From assembly GCA_002298155.1 (NCBI GenBank), contig DBME01000381.1:1-10727 (forward strand): DNA of 10,727 nucleotides. The letters run 5' to 3'. The notes beneath the pieces are model-generated. The model was not told where the DNA came from. It did no database searches and saw only the letters and a list, made by a program, of their open reading frames with translations. The stretch is from Holophagaceae bacterium UBA706. Its GTDB lineage: Bacteria > Acidobacteriota > Holophagae > Holophagales > Holophagaceae. Positions 1 to 7,673 of this stretch are shown here, one piece after another. A program made the translations under genes and the position numbers. Numbering within the stretch: position 1 is the first letter of the stretch; every line of letters begins with the position of its first letter.

Positions 1-3000
1 GTCGAACCCTTCCCCACTTCGCTCTCCACTTCGATCGTGCCCTCGTGGGCATCCACCAGCGCCCTGCAGATGCTCAATCCCAGCCCCCATCCCATGCTGG
101 CGTCCGCCTCACGCCCCTGATTGAACGGCTTGAACAGCTCCGCCGCGCGCCCGGATTCGATGCCCCGGCCCGTGTCCCACACTTCCAATATCCACTCCCC
201 GCCCGCGACCTTCGTGCGGATGCCGATGGTCCCCGGCGGCGGGGTGAACTTCAGCGCGTTCTCGATGAGGTTGAAGAGCACCTGCTGCATGGCTTCCGCG
301 TCCACCAGGATCCAGGCCGTCTCGGCGCCGGGGTCGAAGGACAGGCGCGTCTGGAGGTCCTTGGCTTCGGCCTTCACCTGGAGCGTGTCGGACAGGCCTT
401 CCAGGATCTCCGTGGGGTGGCACACGCGGAAATTGAGGCCCTCGGTGATGCTCTCGGCGCGGCTGCCGTCCAGGAGGTGCTTGAGGAGGCGCTCCACCCG
501 CTGCGCTTCCCGGCCCACCACCTTGAGGGCGGTCTTGCCGGAATCGGTGAGGTCCTCGCAGTCCTCCAGGCGGTCCACGGAAAGCAGGATCGTGGTGAGC
601 GGCGAACGCAGGTCGTGGGTGATGGTGTTCATGAGCTGGACGCGGCCCTCCAGGCTGCGCTTGAGCTGGTGGTGAAGCCGCTCCAGGGACCGGTTGCGCA
701 GGGTCAGCTCCTCCGTGCGCTCCTGCACCTTGGCCTCCAGCATCCGGGCACGCTTGCGGATGGCCTTGACCCGCACGTTCACCAGCATCAGCACGGCGCA
801 AATGCCGGCCAGCACGTAGGCGCCCCGGGCCCAGATCGTCTGGTAGAACGCGGGCCGCACCAGGATCCGCGCCATGTCCGACTCCGTCCACCCCGAGCCA
901 TCGCTCGCGCGCACCTTGATGGGGAAGCCCCCGGGGCTCAGGCCGGCGATCTGGAACAGGCTGTTGGTGCCCTCCACCGGGCGCCAGGCTCCGTCCACCC
1001 AGACCTCGTAGGAGGGCGCCTCGGCGATCATGGGCCTGGGCGAATCGAAACGCAGGGTGAGGGTGCCGGGGTTGGGAGGCAGTTCGATGTTCACCGGCAG
1101 CGCGAAGGACACGGCCTTCACCGTGGCCTCGAGGATCTTGGGCTTGGGCAGGCCGGAGTCCGGCAGGTCCGAGGCGGCGTCGAGGATGCACACGCCCCCC
1201 ACCATGCCGATCCACAGGCGGCCCAGATGGTCGCGGATCACGGCGGAATCCGACGTCTCGTTGGACAGGAGCCCGAGGTTGCGGGTGATCTGCAGGACGC
1301 GCGTGCCGTTGCTTCCGCTGCGCAGGATGGACAGCCCCCGGGCGTGGCCCACCACCAGGTCGCCGTTGCCCAGGCGGGAGATCCAGCTGACCCGGCCGTG
1401 GATGCGTCCGTTGACCGCGCCGTAGGTGTCGCAGGGGCCCTCCTCGCCCAGGGGGAAGCCGAAGACGCCATCGCCGCCCGTGCCCACCCAGAGGTCGCCG
1501 GAAGGGCCGCGGTAGAGGCAGGAGATGGAGCGCGTCCCCACCGGCGATTGGCGCAGGGTGGGCTGGAAGTTGCCGTTGCGGAAGTCGTACAGCCCGAAGC
1601 GCGTGGCCACCAGCACACCGTCGCCCCGGGGCACCGCGGCCATGATGGCGGATTCGCCCACTTCCGTGGGGGCCGGATACTTCGCCACGAACCGTCCCGA
1701 CGGCTCCAGGATCACCAGGCCCTGCTCGACGGTGCAGACGTAGAGCTTGCCCTGGTGGCTAAGGAGCGACGAGATGAAGACCCCTTCCAGTTCCTTGGGC
1801 CCCTTGCGGATCCTGCCGTTCTCCCAGATGGCCAGCCCCTGGAGCGTGCCCACCCAGAGGCCGCCGGCGGCCCGGGGGACCATGGTCCACACCTCATGGC
1901 TGGGAAGTCCGGCCTCCTGGTCCCAGCGCCCGATGATGCCCTTGCCCCGCTCCCAGAGGTGGAGGCCCGAGGTGCTGCCGATGAACATGCGGTCCGGTCC
2001 CATCGCCTCGAAGGCGAGCACCGTGCCCAGCCCCAGGTTGATTCCGGTGCGCGGATCCTTTTCCAGGCAGAGCAGCCCGGGCACGGCCTCGGCGAGGAGC
2101 CCCGCGCCGTCCGTGCCCAGCCAGAGGTTGCCGCGGCTGTCACGCAGCAGCGCGGCGACGCCTTCCTTGGGCAGGCCGTCGGCGGCCGTGAGGACCCGGG
2201 GAACGCCCGCGGGGCTGCGCAGGTAGGCCCCGAAGGCGTCCAGGGCCACCAGCAGCTCCCCCTGGGGCGTGACCTGGAAGCTGCGCAGCCGCGCCTTGCG
2301 GTCGAGGCCCGGCAGGGGATCCTTGACCCACTGCATGCCGGGGCCCAGGCGGTAGAGGTCGTCAGCCGACAGGGCCCAGGTGTGCCCCGAGGCGTCGGTG
2401 TGCACGGAGCGGAAGCGCGACTTCATGGGCCCGGGCAGGTTGCCCGCGGTCAGGGTGTGCCCGTCCCAGCGCGCCAGGTGGTCCTTGAGCGAGGCCAGCC
2501 AGATGCCGCCGCGGGCATCCAGGGCCATGGAGAAGATGGGCCTCGCGTTCCAGCCGTCGGGCAGGTCCACGGGCTCGAACCGCGCGCCCTGCTTGCGGAA
2601 GAGGCCCACGCGGGTCCCGACGAGGATTTCGCCGCCGGCCCCTTCCAGCAGGCAGTTGACGGTGGGGACCGTGAGCCCCTCCGCCTCGCCGTAGTGCTCG
2701 ATCCGTCCCCCCAGGATGCGGTCCACGCCGCCTTCCAGGGCGCCCACCCAGATGCCCCCGGCGCGGTCCTGGGCGAGGCAGGTCACATCCAGGGCCTTCA
2801 GGCCCTCGTTGATGCCGAAGTTCTGGAAGCCGGAGGCCCCGACCCGGGCCACCCCTTCGGACGTCCCCACCCACAGGAACCCGTCCCGGTCCTCCATGAT
2901 GACGCTCACCTGGCTTTGGGGAAGCCCGTCGCGGTCATCGAAGTGTCGGAATGTCTGGACTTGGGCTCCGAGAATCCCGCACAGGAAGGCCATGGCCAGG

Positions 3001-3062
3001 CCCTTGAGAAGCCTGGATGCCGCCAGAAGGCCTGAGGGCCGGGGGACACCGTCGTTGACCAT
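1..3062 (-). CDS. Two-component sensor histidine kinase with double periplasmic propeller (3' end beyond window)
   Basis: Membrane sensor kinase, 1020 codons visible, with the C-terminus outside the window. Order seen: signal peptide or anchor (residues about 1-36, with LAMAFLCGILGA), then 14 propeller repeats (about 40-625) marked by motifs such as LWVGT, IWVGA, LWLGT and LWIGM. Fourteen blades would make two seven-bladed propellers. A Y_Y_Y-type immunoglobulin-like domain (about 635-735), one TM helix (about 746-766), a charged coiled linker and a HisKA domain with phospho-acceptor H816 (ITHDLRSP) follow. The HATPase has N box NLIENALKF (931-939), DTGRGI (963-968) and GWGLGLS just before the edge. 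Family knowledge: such kinases sense periplasmic ligands, often carbohydrates. The ligand here is unknown, and a fused receiver domain beyond the edge cannot be excluded. ATG at 3062 gives a basic n-region before the hydrophobic stretch; the in-frame ATG at 2993, with AAGGG upstream, is a real alternative. Confidence 0.9.
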   Translation of the reverse strand, partial: MVNDGVPRPSGLLAASRLLKGLAMAFLCGILGAQVQTFRHFDDRDGLPQSQVSVIMEDRDGFLWVGTSEGVARVGASGFQNFGINEGLKALDVTCLAQDRAGGIWVGALEGGVDRILGGRIEHYGEAEGLTVPTVNCLLEGAGGEILVGTRVGLFRKQGARFEPVDLPDGWNARPIFSMALDARGGIWLASLKDHLARWDGHTLTAGNLPGPMKSRFRSVHTDASGHTWALSADDLYRLGPGMQWVKDPLPGLDRKARLRSFQVTPQGELLVALDAFGAYLRSPAGVPRVLTAADGLPKEGVAALLRDSRGNLWLGTDGAGLLAEAVPGLLCLEKDPRTGINLGLGTVLAFEAMGPDRMFIGSTSGLHLWERGKGIIGRWDQEAGLPSHEVWTMVPRAAGGLWVGTLQGLAIWENGRIRKGPKELEGVFISSLLSHQGKLYVCTVEQGLVILEPSGRFVAKYPAPTEVGESAIMAAVPRGDGVLVATRFGLYDFRNGNFQPTLRQSPVGTRSISCLYRGPSGDLWVGTGGDGVFGFPLGEEGPCDTYGAVNGRIHGRVSWISRLGNGDLVVGHARGLSILRSGSNGTRVLQITRNLGLLSNETSDSAVIRDHLGRLWIGMVGGVCILDAASDLPDSGLPKPKILEATVKAVSFALPVNIELPPNPGTLTLRFDSPRPMIAEAPSYEVWVDGAWRPVEGTNSLFQIAGLSPGGFPIKVRASDGSGWTESDMARILVRPAFYQTIWARGAYVLAGICAVLMLVNVRVKAIRKRARMLEAKVQERTEELTLRNRSLERLHHQLKRSLEGRVQLMNTITHDLRSPLTTILLSVDRLEDCEDLTDSGKTALKVVGREAQRVERLLKHLLDGSRAESITEGLNFRVCHPTEILEGLSDTLQVKAEAKDLQTRLSFDPGAETAWILVDAEAMQQVLFNLIENALKFTPPPGTIGIRTKVAGGEWILEVWDTGRGIESGRAAELFKPFNQGREADASMGWGLGLSICRALVDAHEGTIEVESEVGKGS

Positions 3063-3265
3063 GCGTGACCCAATGTAGCCGACCTGAGAGCCTTCCGGGC
3101 AGGAAAAGCCAAGCAGAGCGAGGGCCAACGCCCCCGGCGAGGAAAACCTGGAGGGGGGTCTTGACACGTTAGTCTAAGACACGCATATTTTCTTCGGTTG
3201 TTGGAGCCATCCGCCGGGGCCCAGGCATCCATGGATCCAACCCCATTTATTTCAAGGAGAACGCC
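3063..3265. other. Divergent intergenic region between sensor kinase and hsp20
   Basis: About 200 bp without a convincing gene. It carries the hsp20 promoter on the plus strand and a leader of roughly 70 nt. I find no good sigma-70 promoter for the minus-strand kinase; the kinase reading frame stays open upstream of 3062, but without a good ribosome-binding site. In the hsp20 leader, GTTGGA (3200-3205) can pair with TCCAAC (3236-3241), closing a GC-rich loop just upstream of the Shine-Dalgarno sequence. It does not cover that site, so a thermosensor role is speculation. Confidence 0.5.
3161..3189 (+). promoter_or_regulatory. Sigma-70-type promoter of hsp20 with palindrome in spacer
   Basis: A perfect -35 box TTGACA (3161-3166) is followed by a 17-bp spacer and the -10 box CATATT (3184-3189, four of six consensus bases). 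Transcription would start near 3196. The spacer contains the 9-bp palindrome TTAGTCTAA (3169-3177), with GACACG directly on both sides (3163-3168 and 3178-3183). A protein bound there would block RNA polymerase, so an operator is plausible. It is not a CIRCE element (the HrcA operator is a much longer inverted repeat). Confidence 0.65.
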
Positions 3266-3733
3266 ATGAACCTCATCCGCCGTGAAAACCGCACCACCCC
3301 CACCGCCATCGCCCCGGCCTTCGAGCCCCTTGGCCTCATGAGGAACTTCCTGCGGTGGGACCCCTTCCGCGACCTGGACTTCAACCTGGATCTCCAGACC
3401 GCCTTCACGCCCTCCTTCGATATCCGCGAAACGCCCGAGGCTTACGTGTTCGAAGCTGACATGCCCGGCATCCGCCGCGAGGATCTGGACATCAACCTCA
3501 CGGGCAACCGCATCACCCTCACGGGCCGGCGCGAGGCCCAGGCCCGCAAGGAAGGCGAGAACTACTTCATGCAGGAGCGCTCCTACGGCTCCTTCAGCCG
3601 CTCCTTCAACCTCCCCGACGGCGTCGACCCCGGCAAGGTCACCGCGGATCTGAAGGACGGCGTGCTGACCCTCTCCCTGCCCAAGGTGCCCGAGGTCCAG
3701 CCCCGCAAGATCGAGGTCAAGATCGGTCGATGA
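3266..3733 (+). CDS. Hsp20/alpha-crystallin family small heat-shock protein
   Basis: A 155-residue cytoplasmic ATP-independent chaperone that holds unfolding proteins for refolding by DnaK/ClpB-type machines. The alpha-crystallin domain covers about residues 48-140: [20 protein letters not shown] opens it, FNLPDGVD (115-122) sits in the middle and GVLTLSLPK (132-140) closes it. The short C-terminal tail carries an I-x-V motif (IEV, 149-151), which in this family docks into neighbouring subunits during oligomer assembly. Length is typical of bacterial Hsp20. The ATG is preceded by AAGGAG at 3254-3259 with a 6-nt spacer, an excellent ribosome-binding site. The gene is monocistronic; its last 17 bp overlap the end of the convergent ispF, so no private terminator exists between them. 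Members of this family are commonly called hsp20, hspA or ibpA; I cannot choose among them. Confidence 0.95.
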   Translation: MNLIRRENRTTPTAIAPAFEPLGLMRNFLRWDPFRDLDFNLDLQTAFTPSFDIRETPEAYVFEADMPGIRREDLDINLTGNRITLTGRREAQARKEGENYFMQERSYGSFSRSFNLPDGVDPGKVTADLKDGVLTLSLPKVPEVQPRKIEVKIGR

Positions 3734-4199
3734 GCACCACGGCCTGCGAAGCCAGGCCTTCGCCACGCCCCGTGAAGCCCAGCTTCTCCGTGGTGGTGGC
3801 CTTCACGTTGAGATCCTGGGGCGCGAGCCCCAGGATCGGCGCGATGCGCTCCCGCATGGCCTCCCGGTGGGGGGCCAGCTTGGGGCGCTCGCCGATCAGG
3901 CACACGTCGGCGTTCACCACCCGCCAGCCGCCGGCCCTCAGGCTCTCCATGACCGCTTCAAGCAGCCGGGCCGAGTCCGCGCCGCGGTAGGCGGGATCGG
4001 TGTCGGGAAAGTGCTGCCCGATGTCGCCCAGCCCCGCGGCGCCCAGCAGGGCGTCCATGAGGGCGTGGAGCATCACGTCGGCGTCGCTGTGGCCCAGGAG
4101 ACCGCGGTCGTGGGGCACATGGCAACCCATGAGCATCAGGGGCCGCCCCGCCCCCGGCTCCGCGAACCGGTGGACGTCGAAGCCCTGGCCCACCCTCAT
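3717..4199 (-). CDS. ispF: 2-C-methyl-D-erythritol 2,4-cyclodiphosphate synthase
   Basis: A 160-residue enzyme of the non-mevalonate (MEP) isoprenoid pathway. It converts CDP-methylerythritol 2-phosphate to methylerythritol cyclodiphosphate with release of CMP, and works as a cytosolic trimer. The start [12 protein letters not shown] gives metal ligands D8 and H10; the [19 protein letters not shown] block (36-54) supplies H45 and the conserved H37. The [12 protein letters not shown] segment (58-69) and the family signature [16 protein letters not shown] (133-148) are intact. Its ATG overlaps the TGA of the upstream histidine kinase (ATGA), so translation is probably coupled and the two genes share a transcript. 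The usual partner ispD, which often lies next to or is fused with ispF, is absent here. The gene is convergent with hsp20, with a 17-bp overlap. Confidence 0.97.
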   Translation of the reverse strand: MRVGQGFDVHRFAEPGAGRPLMLMGCHVPHDRGLLGHSDADVMLHALMDALLGAAGLGDIGQHFPDTDPAYRGADSARLLEAVMESLRAGGWRVVNADVCLIGERPKLAPHREAMRERIAPILGLAPQDLNVKATTTEKLGFTGRGEGLASQAVVLIDRS

Positions 4200-5722
4200 T
4201 TGGCGGGGCCCTTGATGCGGAACTCGTCGGTGGAATTCTCCACGCTGCGCGACGGCAGCGCGCCCGAGGTGTCGGGCAGCACGACGGTGACCACGGTGCC
4301 GTGGCCCTCCTCGCTGGCCACCTCCACGGTGCCCCCGTGCTCTTCCACGATCTTCTTCACGGTGGCCATGCCCAGGCCCGTGCCCTTGCTCTTGCCGTGG
4401 CTGAAGAACGGCTCGAAGATCCGCTTGAGGACCTTCCTGGGGATGCCCTTGCCGTTGTCGCGCTCCACGATCTCCACGGCGCCGGCCACGCGTTTCCATT
4501 CGAGCGTGATGGTGCCTCCGGTCTGCCCGTCCAGGGCGTCGATGGAGTTGGCCACGAGGTTCTCCACCACGCGGGCGAAGCGGTGCTTGTCCAGGTTGGC
4601 CGAGCAGGTGTCGCCGGTGCACACCAAGACGGCGCCGGCCTCGGAGGCCCGCGGCTGCAGGGGCTCCAGCAGGGCGCCCAGGTACGAGGCGAGGTCCACG
4701 GGTTCGCGCTTGGGTTCGCGCACCTTGGCGTAGTCGAGGATGTCCGCGCTCAGGCGGCTGAGGCGGTCCACGGCGGAAAGGATCTGGTCCAGGTGGTGCT
4801 TGCAGTGCTCGTCCTTGACCGTCGTGCCCAGGAGCTGGGCGTGGCCGGCGACCACGAACAGGCCGTTCTTGAAGTCGTGGACGATGGAACTGGCCACCTG
4901 CCCCACGGTGGCGAGCACCTGGTTGCGAAGGTTCTCCTCCGCCAGGCGGGTGCGTTCGATGGCGATGGCGCACAGGGCCACGATGGCCTCGAAGGTGGGG
5001 CGGTCCACCGGCTCGCTGACGATGCGCCGGCTGTCCAGGTAGACCACGCCGATGCGCTCGCCCTGCACCTGCAGGGGCAGGCAGAGGATGGTCTTGAGCT
5101 GCAGGTTGATGACCGACTTCTGGGCCATCAGGATCTCGTCGTTGGCCACGTTGTGGATCCACACCGCGTCGCCCTGCTCGAAGACCTTGTGCACGCTGCT
5201 CATGGAAAGGTGGATGTCCTTCTCCATGTTGGCGCCCAGGTTGCGCTGGACCTTCACGACCAGGTCGCCCTGCTCGGGCATCATGATGAACCCCCGGTCC
5301 GTGCCGGAGATGTTCAGGAGGCGGTCCATGGTCTGGTCGAGCAGGTCGTCCAGCTCCACCTCGCCCGCCAGCAGGCCGGCGGTCTTGAGGATGGCCTGGA
5401 GGTTCACTTCCGAAGCGTAGGCGGATTCCGCCCGCAGGGTCAGGTAGTAGGCGCCGTCGGCCACGCGCACCGTGCTGCCGGCCTCCCAGGGCATGCGGGT
5501 GATCCGCTCGTCCTTGAAGAAGGTCCCGTGGGAGGACGTGAGGTCCTCCACCCACCACTTGCCGTCCGCGAACTCGATCTTCAGGTGGTTGCGGCTGACC
5601 ATGCTGTCCGAGAGCACCACGTCGCACTGGCTCTGGCGCCCGAGGATCATGATGTCCTGGGCCGGCACGGCACGCTCGAACCCGTGGCGGTCGCGGATCG
5701 ATATGGACGTCCTCTCAGCCAC
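4196..5722 (-). CDS. Cytoplasmic FHA-GAF sensor histidine kinase
   Basis: A 508-residue kinase with no TM segment or signal peptide, so a cytosolic sensor. An N-terminal FHA domain (about 22-95) shows [12 protein letters not shown] and the DLTSSHGTF loop, and would bind phosphothreonine peptides. A GAF domain (about 122-262) could bind a small ligand. The dimerisation/phospho-acceptor helix has H282 in VHDFKN. The ATPase domain has N box N388/N392 ([10 protein letters not shown]), DNGKGI (422-427), [17 protein letters not shown] (436-452) and [13 protein letters not shown] near its end. There is no receiver domain, and no response regulator gene lies in the window. I chose the GTG at 5722 because the FHA domain begins shortly after it and an AGGGGG lies about 5 nt upstream. 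The frame is open as far as 5956, but that extension would run antisense through ruvB and shows no domain. It ends in an ATGA overlap with ispF. Confidence 0.93.
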   Translation of the reverse strand: MAERTSISIRDRHGFERAVPAQDIMILGRQSQCDVVLSDSMVSRNHLKIEFADGKWWVEDLTSSHGTFFKDERITRMPWEAGSTVRVADGAYYLTLRAESAYASEVNLQAILKTAGLLAGEVELDDLLDQTMDRLLNISGTDRGFIMMPEQGDLVVKVQRNLGANMEKDIHLSMSSVHKVFEQGDAVWIHNVANDEILMAQKSVINLQLKTILCLPLQVQGERIGVVYLDSRRIVSEPVDRPTFEAIVALCAIAIERTRLAEENLRNQVLATVGQVASSIVHDFKNGLFVVAGHAQLLGTTVKDEHCKHHLDQILSAVDRLSRLSADILDYAKVREPKREPVDLASYLGALLEPLQPRASEAGAVLVCTGDTCSANLDKHRFARVVENLVANSIDALDGQTGGTITLEWKRVAGAVEIVERDNGKGIPRKVLKRIFEPFFSHGKSKGTGLGMATVKKIVEEHGGTVEVASEEGHGTVVTVVLPDTSGALPSRSVENSTDEFRIKGPAK

Positions 5723-5742
5723 GAATGCCCCCTGAACCCCAA

Positions 5743-5748
5743 AGTATA
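5743..5748 (-). promoter_or_regulatory. Possible -10 box for the FHA-GAF kinase / ispF operon
   Basis: On the minus strand this reads TATACT, five of six consensus bases, about 21 nt before the GTG start. No good -35 box sits at 16-18 bp; the nearest candidate, TTGTCT, is 22 bp away. The call is therefore tentative. Confidence 0.35.
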
Positions 5749-5804
5749 GAGGAATGGCGGCGGCGGCACTAGACAACGCTGACCCGCCGTGAGGCAATCT
5801 AGGC

Positions 5805-6827
5805 ATGGACCACCTCCGCAACCCCGATCTCGACCCCTCCCTTCCGGAGGAGCCGTTCGAATTCTCCCTGCGGCCCCAGCGGCTGCAGGAATATATCGGC
5901 CAGGAGAAGGTCAAGGCCCGCCTCGAGATCGCGCTCCAGGCCGCCAAGGGCCGCAAGGAAGTGCTGGACCACGTCCTCCTTTACGGCCCTCCCGGCCTGG
6001 GCAAGACCACCCTGGCCCACGTCCTCGCCAACGAGATGGGCGCGCCCTGCAAGGTGATACAAGCACCCGCCCTGGAAAAGAAAGGCGACCTGGCCGCCAT
6101 CCTCACCAACCTGGACGACGGCGAGTTCCTCTTCATCGACGAGATCCACCGCCTGGCGGCCCCCATCGAGGAGATGCTCTACTCCGCCATGGAGGACCGG
6201 AAACTTGACATCCTCATCGGTCAGGGCCCCTCGGCCCAGACCCTCAAGGTGGACCTGCGCCCCTTCACCCTGGTGGGCGCCACCACCCGCGCCGGCCTCA
6301 TCAGCAAGCCCCTCCACGACCGCTTCGGCATGGTCCACCGCCTGGACTACTACACCCGCGCCGAACTGACGATCATCGCCGCCCGCAGTTCCCAGCTCCT
6401 GGGCGTGCACATGGCCCCCGAGGGGGCCGAGGCCATCGCCCGCCGCAGCCGCGGCACCCCGCGCATCGTGAACCGCCTCCTGCGCCGCTGCCGCGACTAC
6501 GCCGAGGTCAAGGGCGACGGCGTGATCACCGCCTCCATCGCCGACGACTGCCTGGCCCTGCACGAGGTGGACCACCTGGGCCTGGAAGGCCTGGACCGCG
6601 CCTACCTCGAAGCGCTGTGCGTGAAGTTCCGCGGCGGCCCCGTGGGCGTGCGCACCCTGGCCGCGGCCTTGGGGGAAAGCGACGGCGGGGCCCTGGAGGA
6701 CCTGGTGGAGCCCTACCTCATGCAGATCGGCTTCCTGGACCGCACCCAGCAGGGCCGCAAGGCCACAGCCGAAGCCTACAACTACCTCGGCCTCACGGCG
6801 GGATCCCAGGGACCGCTCTTCTCCTAG
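5805..6827 (+). CDS. ruvB: Holliday junction branch migration ATPase RuvB
   Basis: A 340-residue AAA+ motor that, with RuvA, drives branch migration of Holliday junctions before RuvC cleavage. Walker A is GPPGLGKTT (61-69) and Walker B is FIDEIHR (110-116). Sensor 1 is GATTRAG (158-164), the arginine-finger region is HDRFG (171-175, R173), and sensor 2 is [13 protein letters not shown] (216-228). The C-terminal winged-helix DNA-binding part ends with [13 protein letters not shown] (309-321). Length and start match the family, which typically begins a few residues before the RP-x-x-L-x-x-[YF]-IGQ segment (here [11 protein letters not shown], 23-33). The ribosome-binding site is weak: GAGG at 5791-5794, 10 nt before the ATG. 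ruvA and ruvC are not adjacent. The TAG stop shares the palindrome CTAG (6824-6827) with the stop of the convergent gene. Confidence 0.98.
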   Translation: MDHLRNPDLDPSLPEEPFEFSLRPQRLQEYIGQEKVKARLEIALQAAKGRKEVLDHVLLYGPPGLGKTTLAHVLANEMGAPCKVIQAPALEKKGDLAAILTNLDDGEFLFIDEIHRLAAPIEEMLYSAMEDRKLDILIGQGPSAQTLKVDLRPFTLVGATTRAGLISKPLHDRFGMVHRLDYYTRAELTIIAARSSQLLGVHMAPEGAEAIARRSRGTPRIVNRLLRRCRDYAEVKGDGVITASIADDCLALHEVDHLGLEGLDRAYLEALCVKFRGGPVGVRTLAAALGESDGGALEDLVEPYLMQIGFLDRTQQGRKATAEAYNYLGLTAGSQGPLFS

Positions 6828-7555
6828 TAGGGCTTTGCCGGCGGATTCTGGATGCGCGCGTGGGGGATGACGACGATGTCGTCGTACTGCGGGTCCAGGA
6901 GCACGGGCGCCTTGGCCGGGTCGCGGGGCCAGGAGTTGAACGTGTAGCCGAAGGAGACCTTGGCGCCCGAGCTCGTCTCCCGCACCAGGTTGAAGGCCAC
7001 CACGCCGCCGTTGAGGTCGTCCAGCTCGAGGGTGCGCACGAAGGGCTTGGCCATGCCTTTGTAGCCCAGGATCTTGCCTTCGAACTTGGGATAGAGGATG
7101 TAGTCGGTGCCCTTCATGAGGAACACGGCCTTGCCGCCGGGCTTGAGTACCGCCATCTCCTCGAGCGGGAAGTTCTTGTCGCCGGTGCTGCGGTACACCG
7201 CCAAGGTGCCGGATTCCTCGCGGCCCTTCTCGTTCTTGTCCCGGTCGGCGAGGGCCAGCCGGTAGTCGCCCGTGCTGGCGTTGCGCACCATGATGAAGTT
7301 GGTGTGCCGCTTCAGCTCGGGCAGTTTGATCTTGAGGTAGCCCTCCCGGGCCTTGTCCTTGAGGGCTTCAACGCCGTCGGGGACCTTCTCGGCCACGTAG
7401 CCCACCCCCGCGGCGGTGAGCTCCACCAGGGCCGTGAGGGCGCGGTCGATGAGATAGAACCGGATGAGGTCCGAGGCGAGATCGTCGGCCGACGCCGCGA
7501 CGCAGGTGACGGCCGCCACGGCCAGAAGGGTGGAGCGGGTGCGCAGGCGGGACAT
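6824..7555 (-). CDS. Exported protein of unknown function
   Basis: A 243-residue protein that I do not recognise. It opens with a clear Sec signal peptide: basic MSRLRTRS, a hydrophobic stretch [12 protein letters not shown] (9-20) and an ASA site before DD, so cleavage is expected after residue 23. The mature protein begins with a helical segment (about 24-70, with [29 protein letters not shown]). From about 78 on it looks beta-rich, with alternating strands and turns such as [19 protein letters not shown] and [19 protein letters not shown]. It has no lipobox, no further TM helix and no cysteine in the mature part. The ATG at 7555 has GGGAG 6 nt upstream; an in-frame GTG at 7591 lacks such a site and would put extra charged residues before the signal peptide. 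The gene follows the chemoreceptor on the same strand after a hairpin, so it may have its own promoter in the AT-rich stretch 7600-7622. Confidence 0.85.
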   Translation of the reverse strand: MSRLRTRSTLLAVAAVTCVAASADDLASDLIRFYLIDRALTALVELTAAGVGYVAEKVPDGVEALKDKAREGYLKIKLPELKRHTNFIMVRNASTGDYRLALADRDKNEKGREESGTLAVYRSTGDKNFPLEEMAVLKPGGKAVFLMKGTDYILYPKFEGKILGYKGMAKPFVRTLELDDLNGGVVAFNLVRETSSGAKVSFGYTFNSWPRDPAKAPVLLDPQYDDIVVIPHARIQNPPAKPY

Positions 7556-7626
7556 CGATGGCTCCCGGGAACGAGGCACGGTGCGCTTCACCGTGCTGGA
7601 TTAATAATTAATTGGAATATAGGTGG

Positions 7627-7657
7627 GGAAACCGGTTCGTCAATGACGCCGGTTTCC
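7627..7657 (-). terminator. Strong hairpin after the chemoreceptor gene, no U tract
   Basis: GGAAACCGG (7627-7635) pairs perfectly with CCGGTTTCC (7649-7657), and inside it CGTC (7638-7641) pairs with GACG (7645-7648), leaving a two-base bulge and a 3-nt loop. Position 17 bp after the minus-strand chemoreceptor stop suggests transcript termination or 3'-end protection. Neither side has a run of T, so it is not a textbook intrinsic terminator. Confidence 0.55.
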
Positions 7658-7673
7658 ATAAAACAGAGATTGT

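Noticed and set aside
45..3035. A 996-codon open frame on the plus strand.
   Set aside because: It is the codon-aligned antisense of the sensor kinase. The minus strand shows propeller blades, Y_Y_Y, HisKA and HATPase motifs in one continuous frame, while the plus translation is low-complexity R/G/A/H-rich with no domain. Long antisense frames are expected at this GC content.
3196..3265. An RNA thermometer (ROSE or fourU type) in the hsp20 leader.
   Set aside because: The leader can fold (GTTGGA with TCCAAC), but I see no segment pairing with the AAGGAG ribosome-binding site, which both thermometer types need.
2906..3766. A 286-codon minus-strand frame across hsp20 and its promoter.
   Set aside because: Antisense of hsp20; the alpha-crystallin domain and ribosome-binding site are on the plus strand.
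3717..5627. A 636-codon minus-strand frame that would make ispF the tail of a larger fusion protein.
   Set aside because: Upstream of the ispF ATG the frame is a shifted reading of the kinase gene, R/G/P-rich without domains. IspF is complete from 4199, with D8 and H10 at the usual positions.
4301..5749. A 482-codon plus-strand open frame.
   Set aside because: Antisense shadow of the FHA-GAF kinase, rich in H, A, G, L and V and with no recognisable domain.
5769..5775. A single CTAGACA between the kinase and ruvB, like the blaI operator unit.
   Set aside because: One isolated 7-mer is about what chance would give in a window of this size; it has no second copy or dyad partner at a fitting distance.
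5723..5956. N-terminal extension of the FHA-GAF kinase through the ruvB start.
   Set aside because: It would be antisense to the conserved N-terminus of RuvB, carries no domain, and the GTG at 5722 has a fitting ribosome-binding site just before the FHA domain.
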